DNA from: DATFYM01 sp035315065
Lineage (GTDB): Bacteria > Acidobacteriota > Terriglobia > UBA7540
Length of the DNA stretch: 47,377 nucleotides
Direction: 5' to 3'
Assembly: GCA_035315065.1 (NCBI GenBank)
Contig: DATFYM010000159.1
Span: 1-47,377 of the forward strand
Within the stretch, counting starts at the first letter, position 1; every line of letters begins with the position of its first letter. A program made the position numbers and the translations under genes. This document shows positions 24,359 through 33,243 of the stretch, in pieces. The notes beneath the pieces were generated by a model. It was not told the origin of the DNA. It searched no databases and saw only the letters and a program-made list of their open reading frames with translations.

Positions 24359-24888
24359 CGCTTTTTCCCGTGTAGGGCCGAACGGTGTTTTGCCCTGGGC
24401 CGAGCGCCGCTCGGCCCTACTTGCCGATAAATCCGGGCCGCAGCCAGGACTGCTTCAACCGGCTTGAGGTAGCCGGTGCATCGGCAGAAGTTTCCCGCCA
24501 GCGCGTCACGCACTTCCGCTTCCGTGGGATCGGGGTGCTTCACCAATAATGCCTTGGCGCTCAGAATCATTCCGGGTGTGCAATACCCGCATTGCACAGC
24601 GCCGTATTCCAGGAAGGCTTCCTGAAGCGGATCCAGTTTTCCGCCCTGCTCGACGCCTTCAATGGTCAGGACTTCGCGCCCCTCCGCTTGCGCCGCAAAC
24701 ATCAAGCAGGAATTAATTGGCTTGCCGTTCACCAGAACCGTGCAGGAGCCGCACTCGCCCGCCTCACAGCCGCGCTTCACACCAAAATAGCCTTCGCGGC
24801 GCAGCACATCCAGCAGGAGGTCGCCGGGCGCGATGCTCCACTCTTTCGATTCGCCGTTCACGTTGAGGCAGACCTGCATGGTCTTCAT
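24355..24888 (-). CDS. 2Fe-2S subunit of the molybdenum hydroxylase
   Basis: A 177-residue electron-transfer subunit with two [2Fe-2S] clusters. The plant-type ligands are Cys41, Cys46, Cys49 and Cys61 (CEAGECGSC). The second cluster has Cys100, Cys103, Cys135 and Cys137 (CGYCTPG and CRCTGY). It passes electrons from the molybdenum centre to FAD. ATG 24888 overlaps the stop of the FAD subunit gene as ATGA, which is why the longer start at 24915 was rejected. The last 20 or so residues (after RIYRQVG) are basic, atypical of the family, and are encoded by a hairpin repeat at 24397-24417, so the tail seems to be a late addition. Confidence 0.93.
   Translation of the reverse strand: MKTMQVCLNVNGESKEWSIAPGDLLLDVLRREGYFGVKRGCEAGECGSCTVLVNGKPINSCLMFAAQAEGREVLTIEGVEQGGKLDPLQEAFLEYGAVQCGYCTPGMILSAKALLVKHPDPTEAEVRDALAGNFCRCTGYLKPVEAVLAAARIYRQVGPSGARPRAKHRSALHGKKR
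24397..24417. repeat. GGGCCGAG hairpin inside the 3' end of the 2Fe-2S gene
   Basis: GGGCCGAG (24397-24404), loop CGCCG, CTCGGCCC (24410-24417). An outer pair, GTAGGGCCGA near 24372 and CGGCCCTAC to 24420, extends the structure. It lies within coding sequence for the atypical tail of the iron-sulfur subunit. Confidence 0.7.
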
Positions 24889-25754
24889 AGCGGGCACCCG
24901 CCTCGTGCAGCGCATTCTTCAAGGGCCCTCCGCGTCAGCACCAGGCTCATCTGGCGGCGGTATTCTGCTGAGGCCCGAAGGTCGGTGATGGGGCGCACCT
25001 CGCGCGCCACCGCGTCGCACACGCGTTCCAACACGTCCCTGTCGAACCGTTGTCCGACCAGTCGGCTTTCTGCGGTCCGTGCCCGGAGTGGAGTGGGCCC
25101 CACCGCTCCCAGAGCGATGCGCGTCCACCTGCAGCAGCCCCGGAGGTCGACCTGAAGGCCCGCGGCCACGTTCACCACGGAAATGTCGCTCTCGGTGCGC
25201 CCAAGCTTTTGAAATGACCACCCGACGCGTCCTCCGCGCGGCGGCGCGGGAACCACAATTTCGACGAGCAGGGCTCGGCCCAAGACGGTGCGGTGAGGTC
25301 CCGAGAAGAAATCGGCCAGGGGGATCTTGCGTCGGCCTCGCGCATCAGCCACGACCACGACCGCGTCGAGCGCCAACAGCGGGGTAGCAATATCCGCCGC
25401 CGGCGAAGCGTTCGCAAGATCGCCCCCCACTGTAGCCATGTTACGCTCTTGCACCGAGCCGGACGTGGAGGCGGCTGTTGCCAGGATGCCGTTGGCGAGT
25501 GCCAGCATCGCCGGCGAATTCTCGATCCCAGCCATCGTCGTAGTAGCGCCGACCACACACGCCCTGCTCCCCTGGCGGACGTAGTCCAAGCCGAGCCGCG
25601 TGATGTCCACCAGGAAACGGATAGATCGGTCCGCCTGCACCACGACGTGTGTCCCGCCCGCCACGAACCGTCCCCGCCCGTGACCCTTGGCGAGGAAGCG
25701 AAGCGCTTCGGGGATGGTGCTGGGCCGATAGAAAGCTTCGACATGATCAAACAT
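24885..25754 (-). CDS. FAD-binding subunit of the molybdenum hydroxylase
   Basis: A 289-residue medium subunit of the CoxM/XdhB/YgfM type that binds FAD. The FAD loops are visible as VAGGTHVVVQ (about 31-40) and TVGGDLANASPAAD (about 107-120). The C-terminal domain (about 175-285) has the usual CO-dehydrogenase flavoprotein fold features. It is the first gene of the three-subunit set, followed by the iron-sulfur and molybdenum subunits with ATGA overlaps, so equal expression is expected. The order FAD, Fe-S, Mo is common in bacteria. ATG 25754 has no strong Shine-Dalgarno. Confidence 0.92.
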   Translation of the reverse strand: MFDHVEAFYRPSTIPEALRFLAKGHGRGRFVAGGTHVVVQADRSIRFLVDITRLGLDYVRQGSRACVVGATTTMAGIENSPAMLALANGILATAASTSGSVQERNMATVGGDLANASPAADIATPLLALDAVVVVADARGRRKIPLADFFSGPHRTVLGRALLVEIVVPAPPRGGRVGWSFQKLGRTESDISVVNVAAGLQVDLRGCCRWTRIALGAVGPTPLRARTAESRLVGQRFDRDVLERVCDAVAREVRPITDLRASAEYRRQMSLVLTRRALEECAARGGCPL

Positions 25755-26313
25755 TAGTCTTGACAGGCCCCCCTTGCTGCTCCCCGAGCCTCAGTCGCCG
25801 GCACTTCATGGCCTCACCAAGCGAAGCGAGCCCCACCGGCCATCGTCCATTTCCCAATTCGCAATAGAGAGGATTGAAACTAACGAGTTTTTCCGGCCAA
25901 CCACTATCTATCCCTTTGTCAGGAAAAGGCTTAGTGCTAAATATTTCGTTCCTCAAAATCTGAGTTATCTTATTTGGAATCAATAAGATCCACTGTGTAT
26001 TTCGTTTAAGCCCTTTATTTTGAATGCGGAAGCTCGTGGTACGGGCTCGAGTCGCGGTATTTCCGATCAGATAAGTAGCAAATATCATATTCTATAAGCT
26101 ATCATACGAGCCTCTTTTGCTTGTGTCAAGCCCCTTTTTTGCCTTGCTCTTTCCAACGCTCTTGCCTCACCGTCTCCCAGGGCGATGCCGGGTCCGCCCT
26201 CTGACGTCAGTTTCGGATCACCCCCGGTAGTCGACTTGCATACCGAAGATAACTCTTGACGTTTGGCCACAATCCTCGCCACGCTCCGACGCAGTGGCCG
26301 CCGCCCTCCTTCA
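25755..26313. other. AT-rich gap, possible promoter region, no gene seen
   Basis: These 559 bases separate 8-oxoguanine deaminase from the hydroxylase operon. The part around 25880-26110 is clearly more AT-rich than the surroundings. The open frames on the minus strand here have no recognisable family and poor composition. A promoter for the minus-strand genes that start at 25754 is the likeliest content, but I could not single out a convincing -35/-10 pair. Confidence 0.45.
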
Positions 26314-27702
26314 TCAGAGTAATGGGGGCCCTCCGACGATTTTGGCCGCCAGGCGACGGTGGCGGTCCAGCACGGGTCCAAGCGATAGGGTTTTCAGTTC
26401 ATGGTTCTCCACCACCACGCGGCCTTCTACGACCAAGGTTTCGACGCGACTGGGTGCGCAGAGGAGGAGGGCGGAAACCGTGTCCCCGGCTCCGCTGTAG
26501 CCGACGTCCCGCAGGTCGAACAGCGCGATGTCAGCGCGCTTGCCAACTTCGAGGCTGCCAATATCGCTGCGCCCCAGACAACGGGCACCTTCCGCCGTGG
26601 CCATGCGCAGGGCGTCTCCAACATTGAGCGCCGCGGCACCGTGGGCCAGCCGATTCAACAACAAAGCCTGGCGTGCCTCAGCGAGCATGTGGGAACTGTC
26701 GTTGGAAGCGCTGCCGTCGACGCCAAGCCCCACCGGGCAGCCGGCGCGGCGCAGCGCCAGGGTTGGGGCGATGCCCGAGCCCAGGCGCATATTCGAGCTG
26801 GGACAATGGGCGATCCCCACACCAGCCCGACCCAGACGGGTGATTTCCCGAGCGTTGAAATGAACCCCGTGCGCCACCCAGGTGGTCCCACCGAGCCAGC
26901 CGACGTCCGCCAGCAAATCCAGGGGGCGCTTGCGGAAATGTTTCAGGCAATAGTCCTGTTCGTCGCGGGTTTCCGCAAGGTGGGTGTGTAACCGCACCTG
27001 ATGGCGATGGGCGAGCTCGGCGGTCGAGCGCATCAGTTCCGGGGAAACGGAAAATGGCGAACACGGCGCCAAGCCAATGCGGAGCATGGATCCAGGTGCG
27101 GGATCATGATATTTCTGGATGAGCCGCTCCGAATCCAGCAAGATTGCGTCTTCACTCTGCACCACGGAATCGGGCGGCAAGCCGCCACGGCTTTGGCCCA
27201 CGCTCATGCTGCCGCGGGTGGGATGAAAACGTATGCCGATCTTACGAGCCGCTTCAATTTCGGCATCGATCATGTTCCGCCGGCCACGGGGGAAAACGTA
27301 ATGATGGTCAGCGGTAGTGGTGCAGCCGGAGAGCAACAGCTCCGCCATGCCGACCAGGGCGGCCACATGCAGTGATTCTTCATCGAGACGCGCCCACAAG
27401 GGATAGAGAGCGCGCAGCCAATCGAAAAGCTCGACGTCAGCCGCCGCCGCATGCGCACGCGTCAGCGTCTGATAGAGATGATGGTGGGCATTGATCAAGC
27501 CCGGGAGGGCGACCGAATATCGAGCACTGATGGTGCGGTCGGCGCGCAGCCCCTGCGGCGGACGCTTCCCCGCCTGTTTGATTTCTCCGTCTTCGGCGTA
27601 GACGAACGCACCGCGGAGAACGGTGTTCTGCGGATCCATGAGGACCAGAGTATGGATGTCGCGAATGAGCAAGGAATGCGGTTTGCGAGGCGGTGTTCTC
27701 AT
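26314..27702 (-). CDS. 8-oxoguanine deaminase
   Basis: A 462-residue amidohydrolase that should convert 8-oxoguanine to urate and ammonia. It carries the signatures of characterised Pseudomonas-type 8-oxoguanine deaminases: NAHHHLYQTLTRA with two metal histidines, LYPLWARL, TADHHYVFP, TRGSMSVG, LAPCSPFSVSPE, HLAETRDEQDYCL, HCPSSNMRLGSGI and LGVDGSASNDSS, which holds the catalytic Asp. These are more specific than general guanine deaminase or chlorohydrolase motifs. Its product is urate, the presumed substrate of the downstream genes, which supports one pathway for the block. The gene lies 39 bases downstream of the threonine-synthase-like gene, so the two may be co-transcribed. Confidence 0.9.
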   Translation of the reverse strand: MRTPPRKPHSLLIRDIHTLVLMDPQNTVLRGAFVYAEDGEIKQAGKRPPQGLRADRTISARYSVALPGLINAHHHLYQTLTRAHAAAADVELFDWLRALYPLWARLDEESLHVAALVGMAELLLSGCTTTADHHYVFPRGRRNMIDAEIEAARKIGIRFHPTRGSMSVGQSRGGLPPDSVVQSEDAILLDSERLIQKYHDPAPGSMLRIGLAPCSPFSVSPELMRSTAELAHRHQVRLHTHLAETRDEQDYCLKHFRKRPLDLLADVGWLGGTTWVAHGVHFNAREITRLGRAGVGIAHCPSSNMRLGSGIAPTLALRRAGCPVGLGVDGSASNDSSHMLAEARQALLLNRLAHGAAALNVGDALRMATAEGARCLGRSDIGSLEVGKRADIALFDLRDVGYSGAGDTVSALLLCAPSRVETLVVEGRVVVENHELKTLSLGPVLDRHRRLAAKIVGGPPLL

Positions 27703-27741
27703 GAGTGCTTCTCAGTTGGGCGATCACGTCGACGCCTCGAA

Positions 27742-28986
27742 TCAGGGCACAAGCCTCTGTTCTTTCAGGATCGCATCCAGCCCCGTCCCGTCCGGCGACA
27801 CTTCGAAGGGTTCACCGACCGCGGAACGGGCAGCCCGGATGTCTTTTAATCCGTTGCCGGTGATTACCGCGAGAAGGCTGGCGCGGCGCCCGATGATCCC
27901 TTCCGATACTGCGCGGCGCACACCGGCGACCGCAGTCGCGGCGGCCGGTTCGGCGAAGATGCCGGTTAAGCGGCCGGTGTAGCGCATGGCGTCGAGGATT
28001 TCCTCGTCGCTCGCGTTGATCATGGAGCCGCCGGACTCCTGGATGGCCAAGATGGCCTTCTTCCAATTCCTCGGCACGCCCACCGCGATGCTGTCAGCAA
28101 TTGTCTGCGGCTCGATCGGCTGTAACGATTCGCCGCTTCGAAAAGCGGTTGTCACCGGGGCTGCGCCTTCGGCTTGCACGCCCAGCATCTTTGGCGTGCT
28201 TCCGATAAGCCCGAGGATTTTCATTTCCCGGAAAGCCTTCCACACCCCGGCGATCGTGCAACCGTCGCCCACCGATACCGCTACCCAGTCGGGAACCTTC
28301 CAATCAAGCTGTTCACAGATTTCCAGCCCCACGGTCTTCTTGCCTTCCACCAGGTGAGGATTGATGGCGCAATTGCGGTTGTACCAGCCCCAGCGTTCAC
28401 AGGCCCCCTGGCACAACTGGAAGGCATCTTCATAGCTGCCACGCACGCGCAGCACGGTGGCGCCGAAGATCAACAGTTGCGTAACTTTGGGTTCTGGCGC
28501 ACGCTCCGGCACGAAAATGACGCTCCTGAGTCCCAACGACGCGGCCATCCCTGCCAGCGATGAGGCGGCGTTTCCCGTGCTGGCGCACGCAATAATCTTC
28601 TGACCTTTCTCCCGCGCTTTGACCGCGCCAATGGCGCTGGCCCGGTCCTTCAGCGAACCGGTCGGGTTGCGCCCGTCATCTTTCAGATAGACCGCCCTCA
28701 GCCCAAGATGACGCGCCAGGGACGGAGCGGGAGTGACCGGCGTCCACCCGACGGAAAGGCAAGGCAACACAGCGTCCTTGCGGATGGGCAGCAACTCGCG
28801 GTATCGCCAGTGCGAGTATTCGGAGCGCTTGGCCAGGTTCCGGCGAGCCAGCCGTTTGGCGATCGCCGCGTAGTCGTACTGGACGTCCAGAATGCCCGTG
28901 ATTCCACACGCAGGGCAGGTATACGGGACGCGCGTCGAATGCATCGTACCGCAGAATATGCACTTGAGTCCCGTTACGAACTCCAC
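27742..28986 (-). CDS. Threonine-synthase-like fold-type II PLP enzyme
   Basis: A 414-residue PLP enzyme of the threonine synthase family. The PLP lysine is Lys113 in NPTGSLKDRAS and the phosphate loop is ASTGNAASS near 137-145. An N-terminal four-cysteine element (Cys9, Cys12, Cys24, Cys27) looks like a small zinc ribbon, as in some threonine synthases. The start is GTG 28986, with GGAG six bases ahead. It may be an ordinary threonine synthase. Being first in a purine-type block, it could instead act on another amino acid such as 2,3-diaminopropionate. Sequence alone does not decide. Confidence 0.85.
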   Translation of the reverse strand: MEFVTGLKCIFCGTMHSTRVPYTCPACGITGILDVQYDYAAIAKRLARRNLAKRSEYSHWRYRELLPIRKDAVLPCLSVGWTPVTPAPSLARHLGLRAVYLKDDGRNPTGSLKDRASAIGAVKAREKGQKIIACASTGNAASSLAGMAASLGLRSVIFVPERAPEPKVTQLLIFGATVLRVRGSYEDAFQLCQGACERWGWYNRNCAINPHLVEGKKTVGLEICEQLDWKVPDWVAVSVGDGCTIAGVWKAFREMKILGLIGSTPKMLGVQAEGAAPVTTAFRSGESLQPIEPQTIADSIAVGVPRNWKKAILAIQESGGSMINASDEEILDAMRYTGRLTGIFAEPAAATAVAGVRRAVSEGIIGRRASLLAVITGNGLKDIRAARSAVGEPFEVSPDGTGLDAILKEQRLVP

Positions 28987-29401
28987 GTTAAGCTCCAGGC
29001 CGAGACAGTCACGTCAAAGTTGGTAGCCGTGCCTGCCGCGCCCTCGTTTAGGTTTGCCAGCGACTCACGAAAGATGCCCGCCCCAGGCCGTGGTTTCGTT
29101 CTTTCTCAAATCTCCGATCACCCTTGCCTGAAGCTAGCCCCGAAAACTGGCTGTTTCTAGGCTATCGCATTAGAGGGAAAAGTCAAGCAAAAAGTGTTCA
29201 ACCGTGGTGGTTATCGGGATGGTTTGCCAAACGCCCTCGGCACGGGCTTGATCCCACATTTAGTTACAAGTTCAGCTTTGTCTCCGTCGGGTCGACGTCG
29301 CGGAATGTGTTCCACGCTCCCAACTTTTCCTTGACTCAGACGGCCCAAGCTTATACGGTTCAATCTTCCGGTCAAGGAAACAGGGCTAACTTATCGCGGC
29401 T
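28987..29401. other. Divergent promoter region between the purine and sugar-acid blocks
   Basis: These 415 bases separate the divergent GTG 28986 (minus) and ATG 29402 (plus). No reading frame here looks like a real gene. The region should hold the promoters of both blocks. A minus-strand candidate near 29160-29190 (TTGACT, 16 bases, TAGCCT on the reverse strand) is weak. Confidence 0.5.
29331..29359 (+). promoter_or_regulatory. Candidate sigma-70-like promoter of the sugar-acid operon
   Basis: TTGACT at 29331-29336 is followed by a 17-base spacer and TACGGT at 29354-29359. An overlapping TATACG begins at 29352. The -35 match is good and the -10 match weak. It lies 43 bases before the dehydratase start codon. 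Confidence 0.35.
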
Positions 29402-30562
29402 ATGAGAATCAAGGACATCAGCACGTATCTGGTGGGCAACCCCTGGAAGAACTGGCTCTTCGTGCGGCTTGACACCGACGAGGGAGTTCATGGCATCGGC
29501 GAAGGGACGCTGGGCCAGTTCTCACGGACCATCGAGGCAGCAATTCACGAGATGAAGCACCTCATCCTGGGTCTCGACATCTTCCAGGTCGAAACGATGG
29601 TGCAGCGCATGGCGCGTGACGTGTTTGCGGATGGGGGCCAGATCAAGATGTGCGCCATCTCCGCCATCGAAATGGCCTGCTGGGACGTGATCGGCAAGGC
29701 TCTGGGTCAGCCTATCTACAACCTGCTCGGTGGTCGCTGCCGCGACAGCGCTCGGGCTTACGCTAACGGTTGGTACCGTTGCCCGCGCACCTCGGAAGCT
29801 TTCGCCGCGAAGGCCCGGGAAGTGGTGGCGCTCGGCTACACGGCGATGAAATTCGATCCGTTCGGGACCGCGTGGAGGAAGATGACGCGGGCCGAGGAAG
29901 ATCTTTCCATCGACATCGTCGCGGCGGTCCGCGAGGCGGTAGGACCCACTGTCGACCTCATTGTTGAAGCGCATGCGAGGTTCGGCGTCGCCACTGCGAT
30001 CCACATCGGCAAACGGCTGGAGCCGATGTCCCCAGCCTGGTACGAAGATCCGGTGCCACATCACAATCCGCAGGCGACGACAGAGGTGGCAAGGCACCTG
30101 GAGATACCGATAGGGACCGGCGAGAGCCTGAGTTCCAAGCAGCAGTTCGTTGAGTTGCTTCGCGATGACGCGATTGACGTGGTCACGATGGAACCTCTGC
30201 ATCTGGGCGGCATCCTCGGGTCGCGCAAGATCGCCGACCTCGTGGATGCGCATTACGGCGTCATTGTGCCTCACAGTGCGCAGGGACCCATCTGCACCTT
30301 GGCGTGCCTCCAGATCGACGCCTGCACGCCTAACTTCTACGCACAGGAGTATTTCGATCAGTTCAATGTGGGCTGGGAAAAAGACCTCCTCACGTGGAAC
30401 CCGCGTTTGATAGACGGCTGTCTCGATCTTCCTACCACGCCCGGCCTGGGAGCGGACTTGAACCTCGAAGTGGTTAAGGCGCACCCGTACCACGAAATAG
30501 GAGACATTAGCCTGTGGGATAAGGACTGGCACTACCGCCGCGAAAGCGAGGCCGACCATTGA
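29402..30562 (+). CDS. Enolase-superfamily sugar-acid dehydratase (galactonate dehydratase-like)
   Basis: A 386-residue member of the mandelate racemase/muconate lactonising group, closest in style to D-galactonate dehydratases. The capping domain covers about 1-120. The barrel shows MKFDPFG (about 157-163), the metal ligands in LIVEAHARFG, YEDPVPHHN and GTGES, and the catalytic His of VPHSAQGP. These enzymes remove water from aldonic acids to give 2-keto-3-deoxy acids. That product class is the substrate of the aldolase encoded next, so the two genes form a logical pair. The exact sugar acid is unknown. The Shine-Dalgarno is weak (AAGGAAA lies too far upstream). Confidence 0.88.
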   Translation: MRIKDISTYLVGNPWKNWLFVRLDTDEGVHGIGEGTLGQFSRTIEAAIHEMKHLILGLDIFQVETMVQRMARDVFADGGQIKMCAISAIEMACWDVIGKALGQPIYNLLGGRCRDSARAYANGWYRCPRTSEAFAAKAREVVALGYTAMKFDPFGTAWRKMTRAEEDLSIDIVAAVREAVGPTVDLIVEAHARFGVATAIHIGKRLEPMSPAWYEDPVPHHNPQATTEVARHLEIPIGTGESLSSKQQFVELLRDDAIDVVTMEPLHLGGILGSRKIADLVDAHYGVIVPHSAQGPICTLACLQIDACTPNFYAQEYFDQFNVGWEKDLLTWNPRLIDGCLDLPTTPGLGADLNLEVVKAHPYHEIGDISLWDKDWHYRRESEADH

Positions 30563-30659
30563 GCGCCGTTCATTGTGAACTTGAGTTCAGGGGAGCCGGT
30601 TTCGCCGAGCCACGAGGCGATCCGAGCGCGCCGATTTTCAAAAAGCTTGTGGGGTGCCA

Positions 30660-31592
30660 ATGAAACTGCACGGAACAGTGCCGGTCATGCTTCTGCCGCT
30701 CAATGAGGACGAAAGCATTGATGAGCCGTCCTTACGGCGCGAGGTGGACTTTGCCATTGAGGCAGGAGCCGTTGCGGTGTGCGCTCCGGGGTTTGCCACT
30801 GAGTTTTATAAGCTGAGTGACCCCGAGCGCTATCGCGTGGCCCAAGTCCTGGTGGAGCAGACGGCCAAACGAGTGCCGGTGTTTGTGAGCACGGGCTGTG
30901 GATCCGCGCACGCCACCATTGAGTTCTCGCAGTATGCGGAATCGATCGGCGCCGATGGGCTGATGGTGGTCGCGCCCAAGTGGTGCGCGCTGGGAGTCAA
31001 GGAATTAGTGACCTTCTACGAAGCCGTCTGTCGGAGCGTGGAAATACCAGTCATGCTCCAGGACGCCGACTTCACGGGCGCGGGTTTGCCGGCGAAACTA
31101 TTTGTGGAGATGGCCGAGCGCTGCCACAATTTTCAATTCGCCAAGCTGGAGGTGCTCCTGCCGGGCTCAAAATGTGAGGAGATCATCCGCCTCTCGGGTG
31201 GCAAGTTGCAGGTGCTTTACGGTCTCGGTGGAATCGCGATGATGGACGGGCTCGCTCATGGGGCGACGGGCATGATGCCTGGCGCCGCCGTGGTTGAGGT
31301 CTACGCTGAGATCTTCCGCCGATACGACGCCGGACAAATTGACGAAGCTAGAGCGCTCCATCACCGCCTGCTGCCTTACCTGATTTTCGCGCTGCAGCAC
31401 CTCGAACTAGCCGTCGGATTGGAAAAACGGGCCCTCTACCGGAGAGGCGTTTTCCCTTCCGACCGGCTCCGCGAGCCTACGCTCCATCTCGACGAAGGAT
31501 ACCAGAAACAGATCGATGAATTGGTCGATGACGTGATCGAACTGGTCAAAGAAGTCAAAGCAGCTAGGGCCGTCAAGACCGTACGGACCTGA
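30660..31592 (+). CDS. DapA-family aldolase (2-keto-3-deoxy sugar acid type)
   Basis: A 310-residue class I aldolase of the dihydrodipicolinate synthase/N-acetylneuraminate lyase family. The Schiff-base lysine is in NFQFAKLEV, and the barrel-end segment GLGGIAMMDGLAHGATGMMPG is typical. By context, after a sugar-acid dehydratase, it probably cleaves a 2-keto-3-deoxy acid to pyruvate and an aldehyde; it is unlikely to serve lysine synthesis. ATG 30660 is preceded by GGGGT; GTG 30654 is an alternative. The gene lies 97 bases after the dehydratase and 14 bases before the symporter gene. Confidence 0.87.
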   Translation: MKLHGTVPVMLLPLNEDESIDEPSLRREVDFAIEAGAVAVCAPGFATEFYKLSDPERYRVAQVLVEQTAKRVPVFVSTGCGSAHATIEFSQYAESIGADGLMVVAPKWCALGVKELVTFYEAVCRSVEIPVMLQDADFTGAGLPAKLFVEMAERCHNFQFAKLEVLLPGSKCEEIIRLSGGKLQVLYGLGGIAMMDGLAHGATGMMPGAAVVEVYAEIFRRYDAGQIDEARALHHRLLPYLIFALQHLELAVGLEKRALYRRGVFPSDRLREPTLHLDEGYQKQIDELVDDVIELVKEVKAARAVKTVRT

Positions 31593-31606
31593 AGGAAGAA
31601 GCCGGC

Positions 31607-33205
31607 GTGTTAATGAACCTCAGCCCGGTCGACGTCGCGATCATCTGCGCCTACTTTTTGCTGGTCCTGGGGGTCGGTTATTACCTCAAGGACAAGATGC
31701 GGACGTCGGCGGATTTTCTCCTCACCAACCATTCCCTCTCTCACTGGATCACCGGCATCGCCTTCATGTCGGCCAACCTCGGCTCCCTCGAGGTGATGGG
31801 ACACATCGCCAATGGCGCCAAGTACGGGATGCGCACCAACCACTGGTACTGGACCGGGGCCATTCCGGCCATGATGTTCCTCGGCATCTTCATGGTGCGC
31901 TATTACTACGCCAACGGCGTCCGCAGTGTGCCGGAGTATCTGCGGATGCGCTACGACTATCGCTCCCACCTCCTGAATTCGATCAGCTTCTCGGTGGTGA
32001 CCGTCCTGATGTCGGGCATCAACATGTTTGCTTTCGCGGTGGTGTTCCACAGCATGTTGGGCTGGACCTTCACGGCCAGCGTGCTCCTTTCAGCCAGCGT
32101 GGTGTTGCTCTACACGTTCTGGGGCGGACTTGCGTCGTCGATCTACAACGAGGTCCTACAGTTTTTCCTGATTGTCGGTGGATTTCTGCCGCTCTCTTTC
32201 ATTGGGCTGCACGAGGTGGGTGGCTGGAAAGGGTTGATGGCCCGACTGCCCGATGGCTACCTTCATACTTGGAAGGGGATGGGCGCTCCCGGTGATCCCC
32301 TGGGCGTGAGTTGGTGGGTCATGGTTGTGGGCCTCGGGCTAACGGCGGCCCCCTCCTACTGGTGTACGGATTTTCTGCTGGTGCAGCGCGCCTTGGCGGC
32401 TCGCAATCTGGACTCGGCCCGAAAGACTCCGCTGGTGGCTGCAGTCCCGAAAATGCTGTTCCCGTCCATCGTGACCCTCTTGGGGATGATCGCTTTGGTG
32501 GTTGCTCCAAGCGTGGTCACGAAAGATTACAACCTGGCGCTGCCTTTTTTGATGGGGCGCTACTACCATGGCGGCATGCTGGGTCTGGGACTCACCGCGC
32601 TGCTGGCCAGCTTCATGTCGGGTATGGCCGGCAACATCACCGCCTTCAATACGGTCTTCACGTATGACATCTATCAGACCTATCTGGCGAAGAACCGCCC
32701 TGACCATCACTATCTGCGGGTGGCCAAGATGGCCACCATCTGGGGAACTCTGCTCAGCGCGGGCTCAGCTTACATCGTGCTGAACTTCGACAACCTGATG
32801 GACTATATGCAGCTTATCGGTATCCTCTTCATTTCGCCCTTTTTCATCGTCTTCTTCCTGGGCATGTTCTGGAACAGGCCGTCGGCGAGCGCGGGATTCT
32901 ACGGTATGGTGGCGGGCGTCTCCGGTGCCTTCCTCGAGTACATTCTTTACCGGCTCCATCTTCTGCACTTTTCCACGCCCATGGCCTCCAACATCTGGAC
33001 GGCGGTTTGGGGTTTGGTGCCCGGGTTGATCGTGATGCTGATTGTCACGGCGCTGACCGATCCGCCGAGCGAGGAGAAGCTCAAAGGCTTGGTGTACTCC
33101 TATGCCGCTCACACGAAGACCAGCGATCGGTGGTATCAAAGTCCGGAGTTCTACGCCCTGGTTGTCCTCGCCATGTTCATTTATTTGAACGTCAAGTTTT
33201 TCTGA
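31607..33205 (+). CDS. Sodium/solute symporter (SSS family)
   Basis: A 532-residue sodium-coupled symporter with about 13-14 membrane helices and a cytoplasmic loop near the C-terminus. The segment NLGSLEVMGHIANGAKYGM near 60-78 and the GGLASSIYNEVLQFF region near 170 resemble SGLT-type sugar symporters. The end YSPEFYALVVLAMF is close to the usual last helix (actual residues YQSPEFYALV). It probably imports the sugar released by the GH2 enzymes. Start GTG 31607 is placed by AAGGAAG nine bases upstream; ATG 31613 is also possible. It lies within the operon, 14 bases after the aldolase. Confidence 0.9.
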   Translation: MLMNLSPVDVAIICAYFLLVLGVGYYLKDKMRTSADFLLTNHSLSHWITGIAFMSANLGSLEVMGHIANGAKYGMRTNHWYWTGAIPAMMFLGIFMVRYYYANGVRSVPEYLRMRYDYRSHLLNSISFSVVTVLMSGINMFAFAVVFHSMLGWTFTASVLLSASVVLLYTFWGGLASSIYNEVLQFFLIVGGFLPLSFIGLHEVGGWKGLMARLPDGYLHTWKGMGAPGDPLGVSWWVMVVGLGLTAAPSYWCTDFLLVQRALAARNLDSARKTPLVAAVPKMLFPSIVTLLGMIALVVAPSVVTKDYNLALPFLMGRYYHGGMLGLGLTALLASFMSGMAGNITAFNTVFTYDIYQTYLAKNRPDHHYLRVAKMATIWGTLLSAGSAYIVLNFDNLMDYMQLIGILFISPFFIVFFLGMFWNRPSASAGFYGMVAGVSGAFLEYILYRLHLLHFSTPMASNIWTAVWGLVPGLIVMLIVTALTDPPSEEKLKGLVYSYAAHTKTSDRWYQSPEFYALVVLAMFIYLNVKFF

Positions 33206-33243
33206 GGCGCTTGCCGCGACCGAAATCGCGAAGGGCGAAGCTT

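Noticed and set aside
26085..26381. Small minus-strand frame upstream of the hydroxylase operon
   Set aside because: It overlaps the end of the deaminase gene, has no family and no good ribosome-binding site.
27742..28986. Calling the gene thrC with confidence
   Set aside because: The fold fits, but position at the head of a purine-type block and lack of other threonine genes leave the substrate open.
33007..33243. Upstream extension of GH2 copy 1
   Set aside because: It overlaps the symporter gene out of frame and lacks family similarity; ATG 33244 has its own ribosome-binding site and a signal-like N-terminus.
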